Assembly (NCBI GenBank): GCA_902406105.1
Contig: CABPCP010000057.1
Coordinates: 1 to 19,046, forward strand
From: an uncultured Mordavella sp.
GTDB lineage: Bacteria > Bacillota > Clostridia > Lachnospirales > Lachnospiraceae
Direction: 5' to 3'
Length of the DNA stretch: 19,046 nt
Below, one piece after another: positions 1 through 6,351 of this stretch. How positions within the stretch are numbered: the stretch's first letter is position 1; each line of letters begins with the position of its first letter. The notes under the pieces are model-generated. The model worked only from the letters and a program-made list of their open reading frames with translations, was not told the origin of the DNA and searched no databases. A program made the translations under genes and the position numbers.

Positions 1-27
1 GGGGATTTTTAAAAATCCCCCGGCCCC
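1..27. repeat. Palindromic repeat family 1, copy 1 (cut by the window edge)
   Basis: This is the right-hand part of a palindrome whose complete form is seen at 6504-6545. The window opens inside the left arm (GGGGATTTTT), and the right arm AAAAATCCCCCGGCCCC is complete. It lies 10 bases beyond the stop codon of the histidine kinase gene, so it may act in 3'-end formation or protection. No U-tract follows it. Confidence 0.9.
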
Positions 28-37
28 ATTTGCTCTT

Positions 38-2635
38 TTAAACCCTCGGAAATACAATCGTCACTTTGAACAGATCTCCGTCCAGATATAATTCAAATTT
101 TCCTCCCTGCATCTCTGTCAGGGTTTTTGCGATGGACAGCCCCAGTCCGCTGCCTTCTGTACTTCTCGAGATATCTCCCCGGATAAACCGTTCGGTCAGC
201 TCATCTGCCGAGATATTGAGCTGCTGCTGAGAAATATTTTTCAAACTGAAAGTCACCTGATTATCTATAACCTTCATATCCGCGTAAATGCGTGTGCCTT
301 CCATTGCGTATTTCGCGGCGTTGTTATAGATGTTTTCCAGAATTCTCCAGGTTCTCCTCCCATCGGCCCGGATATATGCTTCTTCCTCCGAAATATTCAT
401 CACTTCTGTCAGGTTCCTGGCTTTGAATTTTTCTTCAAATTCGCCGCTGGTCTGCTGTATCATTTCCACAAAATTAATATTCATATATTCCAATGAAATA
501 TTGCCTGAACTTACTTTTGAGGCTTCCACTACATCTTCTGTCAAGGTCTTTAATCTCTGCGCTTTGCTTTCCAGGATCTCCAGATACCGCTGGATCTTAG
601 GATCCTCAAAATTCTCTTTCTTCAAAAGATCTACATAGTTGATAATGGAAGTCAACGGCGTCTTAATATCGTGGGATACATTTGTGATCAGATCGGTTTT
701 CAGCCGTTCACTCTTCATCCGTTCTTCCATAGCGGCATCCAGCCCCTCGCCAATGGAGTTGATCTGCTCGCCGATAATCTTCTGTTCTCTGCGCAACTCT
801 TCTGTCGGAATCTTATAATCCACTTCGCCGCCGGAGATTTTCATGATTCCGGTTTTGATCTTTTCTCTTCCAACAGCTTCATGTACAAGATAAACCAGGG
901 CCGCTCCTTCTGCCGCCAGCATAAGTATTCCCCAGAAACCGCTGGGCCAGCACAGGATCGCGATCCAATGGATCAGCACAAACCCGCCAAACATGATGAG
1001 CCTCCGCCACAGACAGTGCAGATTGGAAAAGATCCGATAAATAAAGGAACAAATCCAGCGAAGGATGCTGTTTTTCCACAAATTTCTTGCTTTGATCCTC
1101 CGGACAAGGCTTAAATAACCTATCAGAAACGCGCTGCAGGAAATGGCCGCTGTCACAGCTCCCATGATCATAACTGGCAGCATATCCTCGGTTAAATTAG
1201 TTGTTTGCCCATAACTATTAGAATATATATCTCCGACCCAAAAATAACCACTGTTGATAAAAAGAAATGGGACACACCACAGTAAGACGACCACAGCTCC
1301 CGCGATCTCTGTTTTCCACCGATCAAACCAGCATAAATGGAGTTCTTCGTCTTTGTTATTCCTTCCGGCCGCAAAAGTCAGCCAAATACCTCCCACAATG
1401 GCCAGGATTCCCGCCGCCAATCCTATAAGAGCGATCTCACGCGCGCTGGAACCATACTGTTCGTACAGACGATTCTCAGAATAGAAGCTGTCCTGGATTG
1501 GATAGGATGTATCCACCGCTGCGGCAAAGACAAAATCTTCTTCATTAGTTCCGGAATATTTTACCATATCCCGCCAGATGGAGGCATCCGCTTCCGCCAC
1601 ATTGGTATCAAAGTCCGCCAGCTTAGGCCTGATGATAATATATTTTCCTGTATCTTTTAACGTCTCCAAATTGGTTTCCAGACTTCCCAGATCCTGATAC
1701 TCTTCCCGATTGGTATATACTTCCTGACTCGCCGGATCTACGTAAATATACGCATAGTTGGTATCTCCTTCCTGCAAGTCTGACATCCAGGCATTGTATT
1801 CCGAATACTGCCCTCCGATCATCTCAACACAGGCCCGCAGTTCCTCGTAAGCCTCTTCCAGCCGTCCATTCCAGTGGGCATCCTGATTCACGATATCCAG
1901 GATGCTGCCGCCCCCAATCGGCGCAAACCTTTCCTCCACACGAAAACCATCGTAGTTCCAATAATCAATATACTCCTGCTCCCCCTGCGCATTCAAGATT
2001 TCTTTCGACAATTCTTCCCCATTGTCGTCATAGGATTCCATCCCCTGATAGCCATATCCATCCTGGAGTGTCTGCAGAAGCCCTGCCTGAGCATCTGCTT
2101 CTACCGCGGCCGCGAATTGCAAATCGCCGTTCTGAATCGCTGACTCAAAATCCGAATATGTATAATATTGATACAATTTCCCGTTTCCATCGGCGGCCGG
2201 TCTTTCACAGACAACGATATTCTCCATATTCATATAGTCGGAAGAATTTGCATCGTAAGCGGTCATTCCATTGCTCCACTCTATCAAGTCCCCAAGGCGG
2301 TATGCCAGACCGCTTACATTTTTCCCCGGAGCTTCGCCGTTCTTATACCATTCTTCAATATCAATGATCTTCTCTTCATCCAGACTGCCATTGGTTTCAA
2401 AAAAGTTAGATGCGCTGATGCCATTCAACACCTGCTCGCTCTTACTTTCCAACTGTGAGGCAAATCCCCTGGAATCCTCATATTTTCTGGCCGGATTTCC
2501 CTCAAAAATCTCTTCCCTCAGCGCCGGATAAGAAACCAGCCACAAAAAGCTGAGCACCAGGATGACCACCAGAACATGTTCCAAAATAATTAAAACCATT
2601 TTTGTCAGATTGGTTTTATACCAGTGCTGTTTCAT
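38..2635 (-). CDS. Sensor histidine kinase with large extracellular domain
   Basis: Membrane sensor kinase of 865 residues, partner of the response regulator encoded just upstream. Hydrophobic segments are seen at about residues 12-36, 399-423, 441-463, 485-511 and 545-585. Residues 37-398 should form a large, acidic, Tyr-rich extracellular sensor region that I do not recognise. The cytoplasmic part has a HisKA motif with the phospho-accepting His655 (NVSHDIKTPLTS), an N-box around Asn771/Asn772 and a G-box GSGLGLSIA at 828-836, so the kinase looks intact. The start is set by AAGGGAG six bases before the ATG. Twelve bases separate it from the regulator's stop codon, so the two are co-transcribed. 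The family is clear; the signal sensed is unknown. The multi-pass segment between sensor and kinase is unusual beside the common two-TM layout. Confidence 0.93.
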   Translation of the reverse strand: MKQHWYKTNLTKMVLIILEHVLVVILVLSFLWLVSYPALREEIFEGNPARKYEDSRGFASQLESKSEQVLNGISASNFFETNGSLDEEKIIDIEEWYKNGEAPGKNVSGLAYRLGDLIEWSNGMTAYDANSSDYMNMENIVVCERPAADGNGKLYQYYTYSDFESAIQNGDLQFAAAVEADAQAGLLQTLQDGYGYQGMESYDDNGEELSKEILNAQGEQEYIDYWNYDGFRVEERFAPIGGGSILDIVNQDAHWNGRLEEAYEELRACVEMIGGQYSEYNAWMSDLQEGDTNYAYIYVDPASQEVYTNREEYQDLGSLETNLETLKDTGKYIIIRPKLADFDTNVAEADASIWRDMVKYSGTNEEDFVFAAAVDTSYPIQDSFYSENRLYEQYGSSAREIALIGLAAGILAIVGGIWLTFAAGRNNKDEELHLCWFDRWKTEIAGAVVVLLWCVPFLFINSGYFWVGDIYSNSYGQTTNLTEDMLPVMIMGAVTAAISCSAFLIGYLSLVRRIKARNLWKNSILRWICSFIYRIFSNLHCLWRRLIMFGGFVLIHWIAILCWPSGFWGILMLAAEGAALVYLVHEAVGREKIKTGIMKISGGEVDYKIPTEELRREQKIIGEQINSIGEGLDAAMEERMKSERLKTDLITNVSHDIKTPLTSIINYVDLLKKENFEDPKIQRYLEILESKAQRLKTLTEDVVEASKVSSGNISLEYMNINFVEMIQQTSGEFEEKFKARNLTEVMNISEEEAYIRADGRRTWRILENIYNNAAKYAMEGTRIYADMKVIDNQVTFSLKNISQQQLNISADELTERFIRGDISRSTEGSGLGLSIAKTLTEMQGGKFELYLDGDLFKVTIVFPRV

Positions 2636-2647
2636 AACTACTCCCTT

Positions 2648-3343
2648 CTAAAACTTCTCCACCTTATATCCCACGCCCCACACCACTTTCAGATATCGAG
2701 GCTCCTTGGGATTGATCTCAATTTTCTCCCTTATATGGCGGATATGTACTGCTACCGTATTATCTACGCCAATCGCATCCTCGTTCCAGATGCTTTCATA
2801 AATCTGGTCAATAGAAAATACCTTCCCCTGATTCTTGACCAAAAGCAGCAGGATATTATACTCGATCGGCGTCAGTTTCACCAGCTCTCCGTCTACTCTG
2901 ACTTCTTTCAGGTCATCATTGATGGAAAGCCCTCCCGCTGAATAGACCGTTTCTCCTGTTCCCTGCACCGTACTTCCAAGCTGGGTATATCTGCGGAGCT
3001 GGGATTTGACTCTGGCTACCAGCTCCAGCGGATTAAAAGGCTTCGTCACATAATCATCCGCCCCAACATTTAATCCCAGAATCTTGTCCGCATCCTCCGA
3101 TTTCGCAGACAGGATGATGATCGGAATATTATTCTCCTCCCGGATCTTTAGTGTAGCCCGGATCCCGTCAAGCCTCGGCATCATAACATCTATGATCAAA
3201 AGGTCCACCGGCTCCTTTTTCAGCACACTTAAGGCTTCCTGTCCGTCATACGCCTTGAATACCTGGTATCCTTCCTGCGTCAAGTAAATATCGATCGCTT
3301 CCACGATCTCTTTGTCATCATCGCACACTAAAATTTTTGCCAT
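2648..3343 (-). CDS. OmpR/PhoB-family response regulator
   Basis: DNA-binding response regulator of 231 residues. The receiver domain (about 1-118) has the acidic pair Asp9/Asp10, the phospho-acceptor Asp52 (IIDVMMPRLDG), Ser79 and Lys101 in TKPF. The C-terminal half is an OmpR-type winged helix, with the usual LTPIEYNILLLL start and VWGVGYKVEKF end. I chose the ATG at 3343 because GGGAGGTG stands seven bases before it; an in-frame ATG nine codons upstream has no such site. It is first in an operon with the histidine kinase. OmpR-family regulators bind direct repeats with about one helical turn between halves. Such repeats (CTTAAG-N5-CTTAAG type) occur before all three small RNAs to the right, and a wider-spaced pair occurs before this gene. 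It is therefore the natural candidate regulator of that set, though this is inference. Confidence 0.95.
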   Translation of the reverse strand: MAKILVCDDDKEIVEAIDIYLTQEGYQVFKAYDGQEALSVLKKEPVDLLIIDVMMPRLDGIRATLKIREENNIPIIILSAKSEDADKILGLNVGADDYVTKPFNPLELVARVKSQLRRYTQLGSTVQGTGETVYSAGGLSINDDLKEVRVDGELVKLTPIEYNILLLLVKNQGKVFSIDQIYESIWNEDAIGVDNTVAVHIRHIREKIEINPKEPRYLKVVWGVGYKVEKF

Positions 3344-3381
3344 TTCTCTCACCTCCCTTATACTATACAAGAATAGCAGGG

Positions 3382-3417
3382 AATTTTTAAGATAGAATCG
3401 TGGAAATTCTTAAGATA
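3382..3417 (-). promoter_or_regulatory. Direct repeat upstream of the regulator gene (candidate autoregulation site)
   Basis: Two similar blocks, AATTTTTAAGATA and AAATTCTTAAGATA, lie upstream of the response regulator. Their cores are TTTAAG at 3386-3391 and CTTAAG at 3409-3414, 23 bp apart or about two helical turns. The same hexamer forms the 11-bp repeats before the small RNAs. A TATAGT hexamer (reverse strand, 3362-3367) is a possible -10, but it lies so near the ribosome site that I do not trust it. Function is inferred. Confidence 0.45.
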
Positions 3418-3426
3418 TTCTGAAAA

Positions 3427-3480
3427 GGGACAGGGCTTTTTCAATTTGGGCCGGGGGATTTTTAAAAATCCCCCGGCCCC
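3427..3480. repeat. Palindromic repeat family 1, copy 2, with CCCTGT flank
   Basis: A perfect 32-base palindrome is at 3448-3479 (GGGCCGGGGGATTTTT and its complement). It sits between the divergent two-component operon and the Spo0A-like gene. The left flank 3427-3447 (GGGACAGGGCTTTTT then CAATTT) is the reverse complement of the flank that borders the family 2 repeats near 9895-9921 and 18189-18214. Confidence 0.88.
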
Positions 3481-3486
3481 ATTTGA

Positions 3487-3556
3487 TGTCGATATCTGTC
3501 GAATTAAGTCTTATATTGTTGATATTCTAAGAATTAACGCGGATTCCGTTTATAAT
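3487..3556 (+). promoter_or_regulatory. Tandem 0A boxes and promoter of the Spo0A-like gene
   Basis: TGTCGAT at 3487-3493 and TGTCGAA at 3497-3503 match the Spo0A recognition box (TGNCGAA), seven of seven for the second. They are exactly 10 bp apart, as expected for a bound Spo0A dimer. A perfect -10 TATAAT is at 3551-3556, with no convincing -35, consistent with activator dependence. The boxes lie about 60-76 bases upstream of the presumed start, somewhat farther than in classic Spo0A-activated promoters. Control by Spo0A or by the downstream protein itself is inferred. Confidence 0.6.
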
Positions 3557-3607
3557 ACTATTGTCTCAAATTTCTCAATGTAAATCTAACTATGGGAGGG
3601 GTTCATT

Positions 3608-3955
3608 ATGCATGACCGGGAAATTGAACTGCTTATTCGTTCTCTTGGTATCAATGCGACTTATCGGGGCTACCGATATTTATGTTATGGAATTAAATTA
3701 TGTCTAAAAGATGAAGACTATCTATTGTGTATCAGCAAACTGCTTTATCCTGAGATTGCCAGAGTCTTCCACGCTTCCAGCTGCAGCGTAGAGCGGGATA
3801 TCCGTACAGTAATCCGTGTCTGCTGGGAACGGGGCAATACCCGCCTTCTCCATGATATTGCTCTGCACCCTCTGTTGGGAAGACCTACCGCCGGTGAATT
3901 CATGGATATTCTAGTTTCTCATATTCGCCACACCTGCTCCATGCCCGTGTTTTAG
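3608..3955 (+). CDS. Stand-alone Spo0A C-terminal-domain DNA-binding protein
   Basis: Protein of 115 residues that resembles only the C-terminal effector domain of the sporulation regulator Spo0A. It has no receiver domain. Family landmarks are GYRYLCYGIKLCL at 21-33, LLYPEIARVF at 45-54, the recognition-helix region CSVERDIRTVIRVCWERGN at 59-77 and GRPTAGEF at 91-98. The start ATG has GGGAGGGG six bases before it. Tandem 0A boxes stand in its promoter region, so it may bind the same sites as Spo0A and act as a competitor or modulator. It is followed closely by small RNA A with no terminator of its own. It could instead be a decayed Spo0A paralogue, but the frame is open and the helix-turn-helix is complete. 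The family call is firm; the role is unknown. Confidence 0.85.
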   Translation: MHDREIELLIRSLGINATYRGYRYLCYGIKLCLKDEDYLLCISKLLYPEIARVFHASSCSVERDIRTVIRVCWERGNTRLLHDIALHPLLGRPTAGEFMDILVSHIRHTCSMPVF

Positions 3956-3971
3956 GTTTTCTTCCTGACTT

Positions 3972-4046
3972 CTTAAGTGGTTCTTAAGATTTTTTCTTTT
4001 TCTTTTATAGTTTTAACATATTTTGGACATATTTATCTCCTATACT
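3972..4046 (+). promoter_or_regulatory. Operator and promoter of small RNA A
   Basis: CTTAAG at 3972-3977 and CTTAAG at 3983-3988 are separated by TGGTT, giving an 11-bp period typical of OmpR-family sites and like the CiaR box of streptococci. A -10 TATACT is at 4041-4046, with no good -35 at the usual distance. An alternative TTGGAC (4023-4028) with TATAAG (4046-4051) has 17-bp spacing. The repeat, the distance and the -10 are all conserved before RNAs B and C. Confidence 0.7.
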
Positions 4047-4053
4047 ATAAGAC

Positions 4054-4193
4054 AGATAGTTGATGAACAATCACTATCTCCCCCCTCATAAAGTAAAACG
4101 CCAGGGTGACCTGGCGGAACACTTTACTCTCATTCCTTTAGATAACTATAACAACGACGAAAACCCGTTAGCCGGAAGGTTAACGGGTTTTCG
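4054..4193 (+). ncRNA. Small RNA A (csRNA-like, first of three copies)
   Basis: Predicted RNA of about 140 nt. Hairpin 1 pairs GATAGT (4055-4060) with ACTATC (4073-4078), extended by GAT/ATC past a bulged base, with GAAC in the loop. A run of six C then TCAT follows (4080-4089). Hairpin 2 pairs CGCCAGG (4099-4105) with CCTGGCG (4110-4116) over a GTGA tetraloop, inside an outer AAAGT/ACTTT helix. A 28-nt box at 4119-4146 is identical in all three copies. The RNA ends in a strong terminator. No ribosome site is seen, and the frame is not kept between copies. The architecture recalls streptococcal csRNAs, which pair by C-rich loops with ribosome sites. Ends are inferred from the -10 and the terminator. 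Confidence 0.75.
4158..4193 (+). terminator. Terminator of small RNA A
   Basis: The stem CGAAAACCCGTTAGCC (4158-4173) pairs with its near-perfect complement at 4178-4193, with loop GGAA and one G-T pair. The T-run (TTTT) lies within the 3' arm, followed by CGCTGTCTAT. The A-stretch on the left arm would also let it work for the leftward gene that converges on it. Confidence 0.8.
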
Positions 4194-4253
4194 CTGTCTA
4201 TACCTCTTTTTCACCATCATTAGAGTCCTTCACTTTCATTCCCTCTGCCAGAA

Positions 4254-5030
4254 TCATCCATTCTGCTCCACGGCGTGATCTTCATCAAAATAAATCTCGT
4301 AAGCCGCATCTTCCCCATATGTCTGCCGCAGTCTTTGTTCCACAGCTTCAAAGCTGTCCATCAGATGCTCCTGTTCTTCCTTAGACAGCGCTTCCACCCT
4401 GTAATCATACGCAAACACATCTATATAGAAATCATACAGATCACATTCCAGATAATCCTTAGCAGTAACCGTATTTGCCGTAAACCAGGATTCCTCCCAA
4501 AGGGCATCATAAAATTCCGGCTTGGGATTCCCATTCCAGTAGGAAATAGAAATATCCAGGCAATCCGCTTCCTCCTCCGGCAAAATGTCCAGGATCACTT
4601 CCTGTCTCACTTCTTCTCCCGCTATCTCAAATGAAATCTCCATCAATTCCTGTACCAACGCCTGCTTCGCGGAATACCGTTTGGGACTGAGAATCCAATA
4701 TTTGTCCTGATTGATCTTCATCGTATGATTGCTGACCTGCCATATTTCCTGATTTCCATCCCGGTTTGTGAATTCTATATTCCAGTTTTGGAATTTCCCC
4801 GGAACCTCCCCGGACATTGCAGGGTTACTCCGTACGCTTACATATTCTGTATAGATAATGCTTTCTTCTTCCTCAGATGAAATCGTTTCCCAATTTCCTG
4901 CCCCAAAGAAGCGGTCAAACTCCGCATGAAATCGCATCGGCCAGCTTCGCAGAATATACCAGCCGGCAAATATCCCCACGGCCAGCAAAATTATGCTTCC
5001 TATGATCAGGACTTTCTTGATCCTCCCCAT
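4254..5030 (-). CDS. Membrane-anchored protein of unknown function
   Basis: Protein of 258 residues with basic residues at 3-6 and one hydrophobic segment at about 7-27, so an N-terminal membrane anchor or uncleaved signal. The rest is a soluble, strongly acidic domain (about 30-258) rich in Trp, Tyr and Glu, presumably outside the cell. It has two Cys residues and no lipobox. I do not recognise the family. A ribosome site AAAGGAG lies somewhat far (12 bases) before the ATG. It reads leftward, converging on small RNA A and diverging from small RNA B, so the repeats before RNA B could influence it. A sigma-A-like promoter is seen upstream. Its place between two csRNA-like genes beside a two-component system suggests a shared envelope-related regulon, which is inference. 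Confidence 0.8.
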   Translation of the reverse strand: MGRIKKVLIIGSIILLAVGIFAGWYILRSWPMRFHAEFDRFFGAGNWETISSEEEESIIYTEYVSVRSNPAMSGEVPGKFQNWNIEFTNRDGNQEIWQVSNHTMKINQDKYWILSPKRYSAKQALVQELMEISFEIAGEEVRQEVILDILPEEEADCLDISISYWNGNPKPEFYDALWEESWFTANTVTAKDYLECDLYDFYIDVFAYDYRVEALSKEEQEHLMDSFEAVEQRLRQTYGEDAAYEIYFDEDHAVEQNG

Positions 5031-5076
5031 CTATACACCGATCTCCTTTCACCGTCCCACAAGCTTAACTATTTTC

Positions 5077-5105
5077 ATTATGAGGGAAGCAGATTACGAA
5101 ATCAA
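5077..5105 (-). promoter_or_regulatory. Promoter of the membrane-anchored protein gene
   Basis: On the reverse strand, TTGATT (5100-5105) and CATAAT (5077-5082) have 17-bp spacing. This is a reasonable sigma-A promoter about 47 bases before the start codon. It abuts the start of the duplicated small RNA B unit at 5111. Confidence 0.5.
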
Positions 5106-5122
5106 GTTTCCTGAAAGAATTC

Positions 5123-5197
5123 CTTAATGTGCTCTTAAGAAACTTCCTGCTTCTTTTAGAATTCTCTCATACTTTTGTCATATTTTCCCTTTATACT
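5123..5197 (+). promoter_or_regulatory. Operator and promoter of small RNA B
   Basis: CTTAAT at 5123-5128 and CTTAAG at 5134-5139 are separated by GTGCT, the same 11-bp period as before RNA A. The -10 TATACT is at 5192-5197, 52 bases after the second half-site. The region between, including TTTTGTCATATTTTCCC, is almost identical to that before RNA C. No clear -35 is seen at 17 bp. Confidence 0.7.
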
Positions 5198-5204
5198 ATG
5201 TATC

Positions 5205-5345
5205 AGATAGTTGAAGAACGCATCAACTATCACCCCCTCTCATGAAGTTAGACATCAGGATACTCCTGATGCCACACTTTACTCTCATTCCTTTAGATAA
5301 CGATGACGAAACCCGCCAGCCCAATGGTTGGCGGGTTTTCGCTGT
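5205..5345 (+). ncRNA. Small RNA B (csRNA-like, second copy)
   Basis: Predicted RNA of about 140 nt. Hairpin 1 is a perfect 9-bp stem, GATAGTTGA (5206-5214) with TCAACTATC (5223-5231), loop containing GAAC. The C-rich stretch CCCCCTCTCAT is at 5233-5243. Hairpin 2 is CATCAGGA (5253-5260) with TCCTGATG (5264-5271), where both sides differ from copy A yet still pair. The invariant 28-nt box is at 5274-5301, then a terminator. The C-rich stretch can pair with the ribosome site of the Spo0A-like gene over 10-11 bases. An ATG inside (5242) opens a frame, but no ribosome site precedes it. Confidence 0.78.
5309..5340 (+). terminator. Terminator of small RNA B
   Basis: AACCCGCCAGCC pairs with GGTTGGCGGGTT over loop CAAT, with flanking A's on the left and TTTT on the right. 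It corresponds in position to the terminator of RNA A, but the stem sequence differs while pairing is kept. Confidence 0.8.
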
Positions 5346-5642
5346 CTATGCCTTCTTTTCACCCCCTGCAGAGTCTCTGGTTCTCACTGTCAGAGTCTGC
5401 CAACTAACAATATATCCGCGTCCAGTAAAATAATGATTCTTGCGATTCCGCCTCTCCTCATAGCCCATCCCAGCATCCGCCCGATCATTTTTGCAGCTGA
5501 AACACAGCTTGTATATCCCCCATAATGCCGATAGAAAAACCAGAATTTGTAAGCCGGCCCCGATATGAAAGAATGTGGTCGGACATTTTTTTGCCCTTTC
5601 TGTTATCTTCTATGTCGTTTGTCTTACTCCTCCGTGAAAAAA
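5346..5642. other. Intergenic stretch without a recognised gene
   Basis: About 300 bases between small RNA B and the stop codon of the PH-like gene. The first 20 or so bases still resemble the sequence after RNA A (CTAT, CCT, TTTTCACC). The rest has short open frames on both strands without ribosome sites, and I see no known motif. It could hold gene remnants. Confidence 0.5.
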
Positions 5643-6065
5643 TTAATTTTTTAAATGTTCCAACGATTCACAAATCACCTGCATACCTTGTTTTTGATTT
5701 TTAATTTTAGCCGTGACTGTATTATTAACCAGAGATAACTTTATTTTTGTTTCCCCACTTTTCGCCTTAATAATCCGCTGCGATGGCATTAATCCTTTTT
5801 TTACTTTCACTTCGTCCAACTTATCAAAGGGGAGACAAATTTTTCCATAAATATGGGAAATATCCATGGTTTCTAAGACTGCAATAACTAATGTTTTCTC
5901 TGTTACGCCAACATAACAATATACATTGCTCAAAGCTCCCAATGCCAGCATTTTCGCGGTTCCAGACATTAGAGTTCCCCAGGCTTTGCCTTTGTATGCC
6001 TCTCCTTGCGGACAAATCCCGTCTAACATTTCATTCATATCCTTATCATTCATAAATAAAGCCAT
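5643..6065 (-). CDS. Small PH-domain-like protein of unknown function
   Basis: Protein of 140 residues. After an N-terminal helix-like region (1-30) comes a small hydrophobic stretch GTAKMLALGALSNVYCYVGV (35-54). Next are beta-strand-like segments ending in a C-terminal helix (MQVICESLEHLKN). The pattern of alternating strands with 'V..TEKTLVIAVLE' and 'LPFDKLDEVKVKKG' resembles bacterial PH-like domains, but this is a structural impression, not a motif match. The start ATG has GAGAGGT eight bases before it. It is A+T-rich compared with neighbouring genes and stands alone. It reads leftward between small RNA B (converging) and small RNA C (diverging). Confidence 0.7.
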   Translation of the reverse strand: MALFMNDKDMNEMLDGICPQGEAYKGKAWGTLMSGTAKMLALGALSNVYCYVGVTEKTLVIAVLETMDISHIYGKICLPFDKLDEVKVKKGLMPSQRIIKAKSGETKIKLSLVNNTVTAKIKNQKQGMQVICESLEHLKN

Positions 6066-6269
6066 GATCTTTACCTCTCTAAATCTGTAATTTTTTATAA
6101 ATTATAATCTTTCATTCAGAGTATATCATTACAATTGGGTAAAGCTTTCGTAAAATATTGCAGTAAATATTCTTGCTTCCGGTCATATTCAGAAAACAGG
6201 CATTTCCGGCCCTGACAATCGGCCTCAACTGCCAGACAGGCGCTCCACCGAGCGTTGCTGAAAGAATTC

Positions 6270-6344
6270 CTTAATGCGCTCTTAAGAAACTTCCTGCTTC
6301 TTTTAGAATTCTCTCATACTTTTGTCACATTTTCCCTTTATACT
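6270..6344 (+). promoter_or_regulatory. Operator and promoter of small RNA C
   Basis: CTTAAT at 6270-6275 and CTTAAG at 6281-6286 are separated by GCGCT. The -10 TATACT is at 6339-6344. Spacing and sequence match the RNA B promoter except for a few bases. Confidence 0.7.
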
Positions 6345-6351
6345 AGGTATC

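Noticed and set aside
2003..2010. 0A-box-like TTCGACA inside the histidine kinase gene
   Set aside because: A single match within a coding region with no promoter near it; expected by chance.
3362..3367. TATAGT as the -10 of the response regulator operon
   Set aside because: The implied start would fall within the ribosome site, leaving almost no leader; the true promoter could not be placed.
5242..5430. Short open frames through the small RNAs, with a shared peptide HFTLIPLDN in all three copies
   Set aside because: No ribosome site precedes the ATG in B or C, and copy A has no matching ATG. The 7-base length difference before the terminator puts the stems in different frames. The identity is better explained by the invariant RNA box, and base changes follow pairing rather than codons.
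5400..5540. Possible small gene or gene remnant on the reverse strand between RNA B and the PH-like gene
   Set aside because: Frames are short, no ribosome site is seen, and the translated pieces match nothing I recognise.
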